The position numbers and the translations under genes are program-made. From NCBI GenBank assembly GCA_964437425.1, contig CAYTGO010000001.1, forward strand, positions 192,573 to 256,572: a DNA stretch of 64,000 bases. The letters are read 5' to 3'. The DNA is from Scalindua sp964437425 (lineage in GTDB: Bacteria > Planctomycetota > Brocadiia > Brocadiales > Scalinduaceae). How positions within the stretch are numbered: position 1 is the stretch's first letter; each line of letters starts with the position of its first letter. The notes under the pieces were generated by a model. The model had not been told where the DNA came from. It saw nothing but the letters and a program-made list of their open reading frames with translations, and did not search any database. Of the stretch, positions 18,706 through 27,491 are shown piece by piece.

Positions 18706-20004
18706 ATGAAGATTAGTTGTATGGGTTGTGGTTATGTAGGGCTTGTTGCAGGGACTTGTTTAGCTGATATGGGTAATGAAGTAACCTGCTGCGATATCGA
18801 TAAAGGTAAAATAAACAAGCTTAAAAGGGGGGTTATACCTATTTACGAGCCCGGCTTAAATGATATGTTAGAAAGAAATATTAAGGGAAACCGTTTGCAC
18901 TTCAGTAGTGATATGAAAACTACTATTAAGAACTCAGACGTAATCTTTGTGACAGTTGGTACTCCTCCCGGGAAAAACCATGAGGCCGATCTCTGTGCCG
19001 TTGAATCAGTTGCAGAACAAATTGGTAAAAACATGAAATCTTATAAATTAATTGTAAATAAAAGTACTGTGCCTGTGGGTACTGCGGAGTTGGTAAAGAA
19101 AATTGTAAGAAAGAACCAGAAGGTTAAATGTGAGTTTGATGTAGTATCGAATCCGGAGTTTTTGCGTGAGGGTGAGGCTGTAAAGGATTTTACTAATCCT
19201 GATAGGATAGTAATTGGCACAGACAGTGAAAAAGCAGAAAAGATAATGATGTCAATATACAGAGGTATTGCCAGAGCAGACAAGCCGGTCTTTATTACAG
19301 ATATAAAGAGTGCTGAGATGATTAAATATGCCAGTAATGCAATGTTGGCCACAAGGATATCATTCATGAATGAAATTGCACAACTATGTGAGAAGGTCGG
19401 TGCTGACGTTAAGAGTGTTGCAAAGGGTGTTGGGCTTGATAATAGAATTGGGCCCAGGTTCTTGCAGGCAGGTATGGGTTATGGCGGTTCGTGCTTTCCT
19501 AAAGATGTTAAGGCTCTGTCGGAATTGATGAAACAGAATAATGTTAAAGATAAATTATTGTCTGCCGTAAATACAATAAATGAAGATCAGAGGAAATTTA
19601 TTTTCCAGAAAATAAAGAAACTGATTTCTCCGTTAAAAGGAAAGAGCGTTGCTGTCTGGGGGCTGGCTTTTAAACCGAAGACAGATGACATACGCGAGGC
19701 ACCTTCTATTGACATAATCAGAGAACTTCAAAAGTCAGGTGCTAAAATACGCGCGTTTGACCCTGTGGCAAAGATAAACGCAAAAAAGGTCTTAAAGGGT
19801 GTTACTTTCTGTGGCGACCCTTATTCAACTGTTAAGGGTTGTGATGCTTTATTGGTTGCTACTGAATGGAACGAATTCAGGGTCCTGGATTTTGAACATG
19901 TAAAAAGGTTGTTGAAACATCCTAATATAATAGACGGCAGAAATATCTATGAGCCGGACGAAATGAGAAAAGCCGGCTTCAACTATATGGGCGTTGGAAG
20001 ATAG
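18706..20004 (+). CDS. ugd: UDP-glucose 6-dehydrogenase
   Basis: A 432-residue NAD-dependent enzyme that oxidises UDP-glucose to UDP-glucuronate for surface glycans. The N-terminal Rossmann fold begins MKISCMGCGYVGLVAG; the substrate-binding stretch is SNPEFLREGEAVKDF around 148-162; the catalytic cysteine is Cys263 in GGSCFPKD; the C-terminal domain has AVWGLAFKPKTDDIREAPS near residue 315. Length is normal. It is monocistronic as far as seen, with a free upstream region, and is convergent with acs. Could also act on UDP-N-acetyl-mannosamine-type substrates, but the sequence best fits Ugd. Confidence 0.94.
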   Translation: MKISCMGCGYVGLVAGTCLADMGNEVTCCDIDKGKINKLKRGVIPIYEPGLNDMLERNIKGNRLHFSSDMKTTIKNSDVIFVTVGTPPGKNHEADLCAVESVAEQIGKNMKSYKLIVNKSTVPVGTAELVKKIVRKNQKVKCEFDVVSNPEFLREGEAVKDFTNPDRIVIGTDSEKAEKIMMSIYRGIARADKPVFITDIKSAEMIKYASNAMLATRISFMNEIAQLCEKVGADVKSVAKGVGLDNRIGPRFLQAGMGYGGSCFPKDVKALSELMKQNNVKDKLLSAVNTINEDQRKFIFQKIKKLISPLKGKSVAVWGLAFKPKTDDIREAPSIDIIRELQKSGAKIRAFDPVAKINAKKVLKGVTFCGDPYSTVKGCDALLVATEWNEFRVLDFEHVKRLLKHPNIIDGRNIYEPDEMRKAGFNYMGVGR

Positions 20005-20033
20005 AATGTTTGCTTCTCTGGAAAATGAATATT

Positions 20034-21764
20034 CTATTCGTCCTCTAATGTAGATAAATCCCCTGTTGGAAGTCCTAACTCCCTTGCCTTTAATAATCTT
20101 CTCATTATTTTACCACTTCTTGTCTTAGGAACGTCTTTTGTAAATTCTATCTCTCGTGGGTATGCGTGAGCAGCTAATCGTTCTTTTATAAACCCTTGTA
20201 TCTCCTTCTTAAGTTTCGGTGAAGGTTTGTATCCCTTATTGAGAACAATAAATGCCTTTATTATTTCACTTCTTTCAGTATCAGGTACTCCAATAACACC
20301 TGCTTCAGCGACTGCTTTATGTTCAACTAGCGCGCTTTCCACTTCAAACGGCCCTACGCGGTGTCCGGCAGTGTTGATGACATCATCAGCTCTGCCCACA
20401 AACCAGAAATAACCATCATCGTCGACATAAGCCGTATCTCCTGTGGTGTACCACCCGGAGATTTTAAAATATTCATTATACTTCTTTTTGTTGGCCCAGA
20501 CCTTTCTCAGCATTGATGGCCATCCACACTTTAATCCTAAAAGACCCTGTTTTCCTTTGGCTAGCTCTTTGCCTTTTGAATTAATAATCTTTGCGCGGAT
20601 ACCCGGAAACGGCTTACCCATTGATCCGGGTTTTATCGGTAAGCTGGGGTAATTGGATATCATGATTGAACCGGTTTCAGTCTGCCACCAGTTATCGTGG
20701 ATAGGCAGGTTATAGACCTGCAGGCCCCACTTTATAACTTCAGGATTGAGGGGTTCTCCTACACTACATATATATCTCAAACTGCTTAGATCGTACTTTT
20801 TAATGATTTCGTTGCCCGCCTTCATGAGCATCCTCAATGCGGTTGGCGCTGTGTACCATACTGTCACTTTATATTTTTCTATAATTGAGTACCATTTTTC
20901 TGCATCATACCTTCCGTTGTATACGACTTGTGAAATTTTGTTTAACCATGGTCCCCATATGCCGTAAACGGTTCCTGTAACCCATCCCGGATCTGCTGTA
21001 CACCAATATACATCATCTTCTCTTAAATCCAGAGCCCACTTGGTAGTAATATAATGGGAGATCATATCGTTGTGAACGTGGGTCACTCCCTTGGGTTTTC
21101 CGGTGGTTCCTGATGTGTATAGGATAAATAGATCATCTTCAGGATCTACCCATCTTATATTAAATGACTCTGAAGCCTTATTTGTCTCTGATTCGTAACT
21201 GACTTCATCTTCATTGAGATTTTGCCCGGCATTGACCAGTATGATGTGTTTAAGTGCAGGCAAATCTTCTTTTATCTCATGTATTCTCTGGCTCAATTCA
21301 GGTGTCGTTATAAGTACTTTTGCTTCACTATCATGAAGACGGTCCATTACGGCTTCCGGCCCAAATGCTGAAAACATGGGTCCGGCTATTGCTCCAAGCT
21401 TTGCTATTGCAATAATACTTACGTAAAGTTCATGTGTCCTTGGTAAGAATAGAAAAACCCGATCACCTTTATCTACACCCAGGTCTCTTAATGCGTTGGC
21501 TAATTTAGAAGACTGCCTTTTTATGTCTGAAAATGTAAGTTGCTTCCTGGTATTGTCTTCATCTTCCCAGTACATGGCAATCTTGTTCTTACAACCGTTA
21601 TCAGCATGTCTGTCTATTGCTTCATGCGCAATATTTACTCCATCATCAGAAAAGTGATCAAAGTTGCTTCTGACACCTTCCCAGTTAAAATTCTTATAGG
21701 TATTTTCGTAATTTATTAATCCGAACTTGTCGGGAGTTTTGTGTATAATCTCTTTATATTCCAT
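20034..21764 (-). CDS. acsA: Acetyl-CoA synthetase, AMP-forming (AcsA type)
   Basis: A 576-residue ANL-superfamily enzyme, the length of the shorter Bacillus AcsA group rather than the 650-residue Acs. Core motifs: ILYTSGTTGKPKGVTHVHN (P-loop), the mid-domain WWQTETGS, and the C-terminal hinge and lysine region GWYTTGDTAYVDDDGYFWFVGRADDVI and PKTRSGKIMRR, where the Lys of SGKI is the acetylation-regulated residue in Acs proteins. Converts acetate, ATP and CoA to acetyl-CoA. A GGAGA ribosome site precedes the ATG. A strong sigma-70-like promoter with a palindrome over the start point lies upstream (21791-21864). Other short-chain acids are possible substrates. Confidence 0.9.
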   Translation of the reverse strand: MEYKEIIHKTPDKFGLINYENTYKNFNWEGVRSNFDHFSDDGVNIAHEAIDRHADNGCKNKIAMYWEDEDNTRKQLTFSDIKRQSSKLANALRDLGVDKGDRVFLFLPRTHELYVSIIAIAKLGAIAGPMFSAFGPEAVMDRLHDSEAKVLITTPELSQRIHEIKEDLPALKHIILVNAGQNLNEDEVSYESETNKASESFNIRWVDPEDDLFILYTSGTTGKPKGVTHVHNDMISHYITTKWALDLREDDVYWCTADPGWVTGTVYGIWGPWLNKISQVVYNGRYDAEKWYSIIEKYKVTVWYTAPTALRMLMKAGNEIIKKYDLSSLRYICSVGEPLNPEVIKWGLQVYNLPIHDNWWQTETGSIMISNYPSLPIKPGSMGKPFPGIRAKIINSKGKELAKGKQGLLGLKCGWPSMLRKVWANKKKYNEYFKISGWYTTGDTAYVDDDGYFWFVGRADDVINTAGHRVGPFEVESALVEHKAVAEAGVIGVPDTERSEIIKAFIVLNKGYKPSPKLKKEIQGFIKERLAAHAYPREIEFTKDVPKTRSGKIMRRLLKARELGLPTGDLSTLEDE

Positions 21765-21790
21765 AGTGTAATCTCCAAAAGTTTTTAGTG

Positions 21791-21834
21791 AGCAACAGCC
21801 CTTCCGTCTAAATGATTTAGTCGAGAAGGTTGCT
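21791..21834 (-). promoter_or_regulatory. Interrupted palindrome over the acsA transcription start
   Basis: Nested arms AGCAAC/GTTGCT, CTTC/GAAG and CTAA/TTAG in 44 bases, 27 bases upstream of the acsA ATG. The predicted start point (about 21829) falls inside the outer arm, so it may be an operator, or the inner part may form a leader hairpin. Confidence 0.45.
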
Positions 21835-21835
21835 A

Positions 21836-21864
21836 TTTATAACAGAGCGTAAAATCTATGTCAA
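21836..21864 (-). promoter_or_regulatory. Sigma-70-like promoter of acsA
   Basis: On the minus strand TTGACA, a spacer of exactly 17 bases, then TATAAA. A consensus -35 and near-consensus -10 at optimal spacing, about 72 bases before the acsA start codon. Confidence 0.7.
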
Positions 21865-22056
21865 TATTAAGATAAAAGATGCATAATACGCCCTGATAAA
21901 TGATTTGATACTTGCTAATCAATGGGTTATGATTCTCTGGAGATTTACTGATCTACTGCAACAAAATCAATCATAAGCCACTCTCCGTAAGTGCTATTAT
22001 ACTAACGTTATATGGAAAACACTCAAGAGTCACTCAAGTATTGAAATTAGATTTAT

Positions 22057-23109
22057 ATGAATTCTACAGATATAGTTAATGTCGGTATGTCATTCCCAAT
22101 GTCGTATCGTATTTCGGTTGAAAAAGCAATCGGGATTACCACAACCGTACCAATTGAAATTGTTTATGCTGCGGGTTATGTGCCTATTGATTTGAACAAT
22201 ATTTTCATTTGTAATGACGACTCGGATGCATTCGTTGATTATGCTGAGATTAAAGGGTTGCCCAGGAATACATGTGCATGGATAAAAGGTATATATTCAG
22301 CAACAAAAAAAACAGGGATAAAGAAGATCATAGGTGTCGTCCAGGGAGATTGCAGTAACAATCACGCCTTAATTGAAGTACTGCGGAATGAAGATATTGA
22401 GACGATTCCGTTTTCGTATCCTCATGATAGAGACAGAAAATCACTCTCTGATCAGTTAAATCTTCTGTCCAATACTTTGGGAACGGATCTTGAGAAGGCG
22501 CATCAGATGAAACTTGTTTTGGATAACGTAAGAAAGACTGTGCATGAGATTGATCGTCTTACGTGGGAGGAAAACAGGGTTACGGGTGAGGAAAATCATA
22601 TCTGGAATGTGTCTACAAGCGATCTAATGGGAGACTATAAACTTTTTGAGCAAAAGGCATTAGATTTTCTTGAGGAGGCCGGGAAACGACCGGCATTGGA
22701 ACCTGATGTAAGATTAGGGTACATCGGTGTACCTCCAATCTGTAGTGACCTGTACTCTTTCCTGGGAGGGTTGAATGTACATGTTGTCTTCAACGAAGTA
22801 CAGAGGCAGTTCAGCATGCCGTACAAAACGGATACATTAATGGATCAATATATTTGTTACACATACCCATATGAAATGCGATATCACATCGATGACATAA
22901 AGAAGCAGATTACTGAGAGGAAAATTGACGGCATTATTCACTACGTTCAAAACTTCTGTCATAGACACATATATGACAGCCTTGTTCGCAAACATATTGA
23001 TGTTCCGGTACTAACGCTTGATTGTGATCGTCCCGGACGATTAAGCGGTTCTATGAGAACGAGGATAGAAGCATTTGTAGAAATGCTTAAGAATACCACA
23101 AATTCTTAG
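22057..23109 (+). CDS. 2-hydroxyacyl-CoA dehydratase-family subunit (HgdB/FldC-like)
   Basis: A 350-residue member of the 2-hydroxyglutaryl-CoA dehydratase D-component family, proteins that hold an iron-sulfur cluster and catalyse ATP-driven radical dehydration or benzoyl-CoA-type reductions. It has the typical N-terminal VPIEIVYAAGYVPIDLNN and three separated Cys sites that could bind a cluster: NTCAWIKGIYS, QGDCSNNH and NFCHRHI. Only one subunit is encoded, while known enzymes use two homologous subunits plus an ATP-dependent activator; neither the partner nor the activator is nearby. Single-subunit relatives of unknown function exist, so the substrate is left open. A perfect hairpin follows the stop codon. 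Confidence 0.75.
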   Translation: MNSTDIVNVGMSFPMSYRISVEKAIGITTTVPIEIVYAAGYVPIDLNNIFICNDDSDAFVDYAEIKGLPRNTCAWIKGIYSATKKTGIKKIIGVVQGDCSNNHALIEVLRNEDIETIPFSYPHDRDRKSLSDQLNLLSNTLGTDLEKAHQMKLVLDNVRKTVHEIDRLTWEENRVTGEENHIWNVSTSDLMGDYKLFEQKALDFLEEAGKRPALEPDVRLGYIGVPPICSDLYSFLGGLNVHVVFNEVQRQFSMPYKTDTLMDQYICYTYPYEMRYHIDDIKKQITERKIDGIIHYVQNFCHRHIYDSLVRKHIDVPVLTLDCDRPGRLSGSMRTRIEAFVEMLKNTTNS

Positions 23110-23138
23110 TAATCAGAGGAATGCCTCCTCTGATTACT
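23108..23138 (+). terminator. Terminator-like hairpin after the dehydratase-family gene
   Basis: A perfect 13-bp stem with arms beginning AGTAATCAGAGGA and a five-base loop, beginning at the stop codon of the gene at 22057. The T run after it is weak, so termination may be partial. Confidence 0.5.
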
Positions 23139-23368
23139 TACAGTATTTCAAATGTTAAATTCCATAAAGGTGCATGTCAGATACGTATGCTAGTTCGGGT
23201 TCGCTATCATTTTTTCCTATTGCTTTTAGTATGTAACCTGACTAATATAATCCTGATATTTGAGAAGTCTGCCAGATTTCATAAATAGGTTTGTTTTTAC
23301 AAGGATGTAAATGAATGAACTATCTTGTCAAATATAGAATTAATATTTCTACATGGAAGTGAAATATT

Positions 23369-24109
23369 ATGACAGAAAAATCCGAAGAAAAGATTTATGA
23401 AGACTCAATAACCAATTGGCCGGAAGAAGAGAGACCAAGAGAGAGGTTGTTAAAGTCTGGTGCGCACACCTTAACAAATGCCGAGTTGCTGGCAATATTA
23501 CTGAGAGTTGGGGTTAAAGGGAAAAGCGCGGTTGATTTAGCCCGGCAGATAATCAGGGAGGCGAAGGGTCTGAGGGGTCTGGACAAGCTGGATGCAAAAG
23601 ATCTGTATAGCATTAATGGCTTGAGTCATGCAAAAATTGCACAAATAAAAGCATCCGTGGAGTTGGGAAAAAGGATTCTTGAGGAAGAGAGGAAAATAGA
23701 AGGTATAGCCTCATCATCCAGAAAAGTATACGACCTGCTTTTTCCAAGGATGAGGGATCTGAAAAAAGAAGTCTTTAAGGTAATATTCCTTAACAGCCAG
23801 AATCAGGTCATAGATGTCGTTACGGCACATGAGGGTACGGTAACGATGAGTAGTGTGTATGTAAGAGAGATTATCAATCTGGCGAATAAGTTTGGTGCGG
23901 CAGCCATGATCTTCGCGCATAACCATCCATCCGGTGAGCCAAAACCAAGTAATGAAGATGAAGGGATTACAGAAGAACTTGTCTTTGCTGGCAGGATTAT
24001 GAAAATTAAGGTATTAGATCATATAATAATAGGTGAGGAGAAATATTTTAGTTTTGCGGATGAAGGTTTGATAAAACGTTACAATACAAATTATGATTTG
24101 AAGAAATGA
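23369..24109 (+). CDS. radC: RadC-family JAB/MPN metallopeptidase-like protein
   Basis: A 246-residue RadC protein. The N-terminal helix-hairpin-helix-like part has RPRERLLKSGAHTLTNAELLAILLR; the JAB domain carries the zinc signature HNHPSGEPKPSNEDEGITE around residues 189-207. The biochemical role of RadC is uncertain; early reports of DNA repair were not upheld and some relatives act in recombination or defence loci (general knowledge). Here it is followed by mlaC with a 15-base gap, a housekeeping-like setting. Start ATG at 23369 follows GTGAAAT without a strong ribosome site. Confidence 0.92.
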   Translation: MTEKSEEKIYEDSITNWPEEERPRERLLKSGAHTLTNAELLAILLRVGVKGKSAVDLARQIIREAKGLRGLDKLDAKDLYSINGLSHAKIAQIKASVELGKRILEEERKIEGIASSSRKVYDLLFPRMRDLKKEVFKVIFLNSQNQVIDVVTAHEGTVTMSSVYVREIINLANKFGAAAMIFAHNHPSGEPKPSNEDEGITEELVFAGRIMKIKVLDHIIIGEEKYFSFADEGLIKRYNTNYDLKK

Positions 24110-24112
24110 TTC

Positions 24113-24120
24113 GGGGGGGG
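24113..24120 (+). repeat. G8 homopolymer at the ribosome site of mlaC
   Basis: Eight G, four bases before the mlaC ATG, taking the place of a normal Shine-Dalgarno sequence. Length change would alter spacing to the start codon. Seen directly; effect inferred. Confidence 0.6.
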
Positions 24121-24124
24121 AATT

Positions 24125-24718
24125 ATGAAAAAAATTGTCTGTTTGGTGTTGGTTTCTCTTTTGTTTTCTCACGTTGCAGTTGCGGATGTTGAACATGAAG
24201 CCGAGAAATTACTGAAGAGTTCAGTGGATAAGGTGTTTATGGTACTGTCTGATAAAGAGTTAACAATAGATCAGAAGAAAATCAACGTTATTGAGATTAC
24301 TAATCCGGTCTTTAGTTTTTCTTTAATGGCCAAATTATCTTTAGGGAAAGCACATTGGTCCCAATTCAATGCTGAGCAGAGGGCCGAGTTTACAGGTCTC
24401 TTTACCGGGCTGTTTCAAAATTTTTATACTGAGAAATTGGACTTTTTCAGTAATGAAACGGTTGTTTTTCATCCCGCTACCATTGTGAAAGGGAAGAAAG
24501 TCAAGATACCAACAGTTTTGATATCCAAGGGAACGGAGTATTCAATGCTATACAAGATGTTCAACACCAAACATGGTTGGAAGGTTTACGATTTAGAAAT
24601 CGAAGGTGTCAGTATTCTGCGATCATACCGTTCTCAGTACCATCATTTTCTTGAAAAAGGAGGTATTGAAGGTTTGCTGGCAAAGATGAGAGAGATAAAA
24701 GAGAGTAAAAAACAGTAA
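24125..24718 (+). CDS. mlaC: MlaC/Ttg2D-type periplasmic phospholipid-binding protein
   Basis: A 197-residue exported protein with a clear signal peptide (MKKIVCLVLVSLLFSHVAVA). The rest matches the toluene-tolerance Ttg2/MlaC family: an all-helical start, the KINVIEITNPVFSFSLMAKLSLG stretch, GLFTGLFQNFYTEKL and the closing KVYDLEIEGVSILRSYRSQY. MlaC shuttles phospholipids between the inner and outer membrane through the MlaFEDB transporter; the transporter genes are not in the window, so this copy may serve a transporter elsewhere, as hopanoid-linked relatives do. The ribosome site is an unusual G8 run. Confidence 0.88.
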   Translation: MKKIVCLVLVSLLFSHVAVADVEHEAEKLLKSSVDKVFMVLSDKELTIDQKKINVIEITNPVFSFSLMAKLSLGKAHWSQFNAEQRAEFTGLFTGLFQNFYTEKLDFFSNETVVFHPATIVKGKKVKIPTVLISKGTEYSMLYKMFNTKHGWKVYDLEIEGVSILRSYRSQYHHFLEKGGIEGLLAKMREIKESKKQ

Positions 24719-24735
24719 GAAATTACCTTCCTGCG

Positions 24736-24791
24736 GGTTCAATCATGTTGATTGAATCTAAACGTTTTGGTTCAGGCTGCAAACCTGAACC
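24736..24791 (+). repeat. Two hairpins after mlaC
   Basis: Arms TTCAATCA/TGATTGAA at 24738-24756 with a three-base loop, extended by GG/TC, and GGTTCAGG/CCTGAACC at 24769-24791 with a seven-base loop. Both stems begin GGTTCA. No T run follows, so this is not a standard intrinsic terminator on the plus strand. Confidence 0.5.
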
Positions 24792-24853
24792 GGCAGTATT
24801 AAAAGTTCTTTATCTGAATGTGTCTGTGAAAATCTGCAGCACATTATTTCAGC

Positions 24854-25621
24854 TTATACACCAACTGCATGGTAGCCTGCGTCAACGTGAAGAATTTCTC
24901 CGGTAATTCCACTTGCTAATTCACTGCATAAGAAAGTAGCGGTATCTCCCACTTCAGCTGTAGTTATATTTCGCTGCAAAGGCGCTTTGTCTTTCATGCC
25001 TTCATACATAACCGCAAAATCTTTTAAGCCCCTGGCGGCCAGGGTCCTCATCGGACCTGCAGAGATTGCATTGGCACGGATATTCTTCGGGCCTAAATCA
25101 GCTGCTAAATACCGAATGCTCGATTCAAGTGCTGATTTGGCAACTCCCATTACATTGTAATTTTTAACCGCTTTTTCTCCGCCTATATATGAAAGTGCTA
25201 TTACAGCTCCACCACGTACTTCCATCAGTGGTAGTGCGCTTCTGCATAACGCAATTAAAGAGTAACAGCTTATGTCCAGAGCAAGCTTAAACCCATCACG
25301 TGTTGTGTTGATAAAACCTTTAACGAGATCCTCTTCTTTAGCAAATGCAGGAGTGTGGACCAGCCCGTCCAGGGCATCAACGTTACTGCCCAATCGTTCA
25401 AAAAGCTTATCTATATCGTCATCGGAAGTGACATCGCACTCTCCGAGATCTATTGAGTCTAAAGGTTCGAAGAGCTTCCTGACCTCACTGCCAAACCTTT
25501 CAGTTTGATAGGTATATGCAATCTTTGCACCTTGTTTCGCAAGAGATTGTGCTATTGCCCAACCTGTGCTACGTTTACCTGAAATATTGGCAATGAGTAT
25601 TGTTTTATCTTGAAGTAACAT
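24854..25621 (-). CDS. fabI: Enoyl-[acyl-carrier-protein] reductase, FabI type
   Basis: A 255-residue short-chain dehydrogenase that reduces the enoyl-ACP in fatty-acid elongation. Visible: the FabI-style NAD site (LIANISGKRSTGWAIAQSLA), the substrate-site ALSYIGGEKAVKNYNVMGVAKSALE with Tyr and Lys of the Y-x6-K pair, and the closing GEILHVDAGYHAVGV. Length and order are normal. The ATG at 25621 has GGAGT upstream. It is alone between mlaC and the nqr operon. In an anammox-like host it would also supply precursors for membrane lipids. Confidence 0.94.
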   Translation of the reverse strand: MLLQDKTILIANISGKRSTGWAIAQSLAKQGAKIAYTYQTERFGSEVRKLFEPLDSIDLGECDVTSDDDIDKLFERLGSNVDALDGLVHTPAFAKEEDLVKGFINTTRDGFKLALDISCYSLIALCRSALPLMEVRGGAVIALSYIGGEKAVKNYNVMGVAKSALESSIRYLAADLGPKNIRANAISAGPMRTLAARGLKDFAVMYEGMKDKAPLQRNITTAEVGDTATFLCSELASGITGEILHVDAGYHAVGV

Positions 25622-25804
25622 TATTAGAACTCCTTCTTTAGTGTCTGTAAATCTATGTTGGTAATTGGTTTATATTTAACAAACTGGTCAAGCCAGAACA
25701 TTTCAGGCTTTTATCAGTCAATTTGTGTAATTCGTGTCTGACGCGTTTAAGTCAAGCAAACCGAGTATGTTAATTGGAATAGAAAATAAAATCAACAAAT
25801 ATTT

Positions 25805-27442
25805 CTATTCGTATTCCTTAAATAACTTATTCAGGTGGGATTCCTTCTTTGATTGATGTGTTAAAATATCTTTGATTTTATCTAAGAAGATATAGCTTTC
25901 GTCGATCTTGTCTCTCAGGATTAATTTAATGACCAGGATAGTAGTCATGTTTTCTATATATTTATCGGCATGATGCAAATTGAGCTGTTTGAACATTTTT
26001 GCTATCATAAGTTTCTGATAGATTAAATCAAGAGATGGGGTAAGGGTGCCTGTGAAGTCATCGAATAAAACATTCTCTTTTTTCAATCCAATAGTATTGG
26101 CAGCCGAATCTATTACGGTTACAGTCATCGGAGCCGGGCCGCATAGATAAAATGTTGTTTTAGGGTCATCATGTTTAAGGTAGTTAGTAAGCAATGGGCC
26201 TATAAAACCAACATGACCAAGCCACTTCTCTCCACTCTTGTCAATCAAGCTGTGTTTTATGATATCACGTTGGTGTTCTTCTGGTGAACCGAAGAAACAT
26301 TCCTTATCAACACCATCTAATTCAGACGGGTCGTCACCCCTGAACGCACCTGACATTACCGGTATAAATTTAAAGCTGTGATGTATTTTTTGCCAGTGGA
26401 GCCATTTAGATATATATTGCATGGGAATGTCCTGAAATCTTCTTTCACCTAAGAAGAAGTATACTTTTTCTTTACGTCCTTCTGCGAACCATTGATCCAG
26501 GAGTGCTAATATAGGTGCAAGTCCCGCTCCACCAGCTACGAAAACAGCTTTATGCTTCTCTTCTTTCAGACAGAAGTGACCATAAGGACCGGTAAACCTG
26601 ACTTTCTCACCAGCCCATAAGTTCCATATTGATTTCTCCTGTATGTACTCTTGTGTGCAGTTTGGGCCAAGGCAGGGTACTCCACCATTCTCAATCTGTA
26701 CACGTGGATTTATTGGAGCCGATCTTGTAATCAACTTGATAACATCACGTCTTATCGTAGCAATTGAATAAGCACGATATAGGTCGATGCCAGGGGTAAA
26801 GGGGATATAATCTTTTCCTCTCTCTTTGCAAAAACAGCTTATCTGTTCACCGTATTTCCTGTAATGTTGCTCTACATAATCTTCCGGCAAACCAATTTGT
26901 ATATATTGCCCGGGCTTATAATTGAACTTTTGAATCGGCCGCAAACTTATCTCACACTTGTCGGATGTCAATTGGGTCTTTTTGATTACACGGGCTGAAT
27001 ATTTTTTTATCTGTAACGTTGACTTTGGCAGAAAGATGTCAATATCCTTGTCTACCCTGACCTGGCATGATAGCCTGGTGTACCCGTCACCTATCCCTTT
27101 CTCAAGAAAATTACTGGCTTCTACTCTTGACTTACGATCAAAAAGAGGTGTTTCTGTTGGCGAATATGGCCCCATATCAGTATATAACTTTATCTTGCAT
27201 TGACCGCATGTGGCGTTTCCACCGCAACCTGATGGAATATGGTACCCTTTGTTCTGTAGGGTATTAATTAATTTATCCCCACCCTCTATGTTGAGACTTT
27301 TTTCAAAGTTTTCATCACTGCGTATGACAAGCTTCAGTTTCTTACCTTTGCCAAAGAACTGGTAGGTTAGTTCGCTGAGCCCGGCCATGGCTAACATAAT
27401 TATGATAATAACAGCGATACTCAGTATTATAGACGTAGTCAT
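25805..27442 (-). CDS. nqrF: Na+-translocating NADH:quinone reductase subunit F
   Basis: A 545-residue electron-input subunit. One N-terminal membrane helix (about 5-27), a [2Fe-2S] domain with Cys73, Cys79, Cys82 and Cys126 (GCGGNATCGQC... LSC), an FAD domain with the LYRAYSIAT motif, and an NAD domain with VFVAGGAGLAPILALLD and YLCGPAPMT. Usual NqrF ends about 408 residues, just after the LFDDF motif; this one has a roughly 80-residue charged helical extension and an insertion with extra Cys (GGVPCLGPNC). Last gene of the nqr series; starts 49 bases after the DE fusion. Confidence 0.92.
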   Translation of the reverse strand: MTTSIILSIAVIIIIMLAMAGLSELTYQFFGKGKKLKLVIRSDENFEKSLNIEGGDKLINTLQNKGYHIPSGCGGNATCGQCKIKLYTDMGPYSPTETPLFDRKSRVEASNFLEKGIGDGYTRLSCQVRVDKDIDIFLPKSTLQIKKYSARVIKKTQLTSDKCEISLRPIQKFNYKPGQYIQIGLPEDYVEQHYRKYGEQISCFCKERGKDYIPFTPGIDLYRAYSIATIRRDVIKLITRSAPINPRVQIENGGVPCLGPNCTQEYIQEKSIWNLWAGEKVRFTGPYGHFCLKEEKHKAVFVAGGAGLAPILALLDQWFAEGRKEKVYFFLGERRFQDIPMQYISKWLHWQKIHHSFKFIPVMSGAFRGDDPSELDGVDKECFFGSPEEHQRDIIKHSLIDKSGEKWLGHVGFIGPLLTNYLKHDDPKTTFYLCGPAPMTVTVIDSAANTIGLKKENVLFDDFTGTLTPSLDLIYQKLMIAKMFKQLNLHHADKYIENMTTILVIKLILRDKIDESYIFLDKIKDILTHQSKKESHLNKLFKEYE

Positions 27443-27491
27443 TTTTGTTGTCTTGAAGCCAGGAAAATATAATTAAGTTTTATAACTGTTT

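Noticed and set aside
21791..21834. Riboswitch or T-box in the acsA leader
   Set aside because: The hairpin is short, begins at about the predicted start point, and no known riboswitch core or specifier loop is visible.
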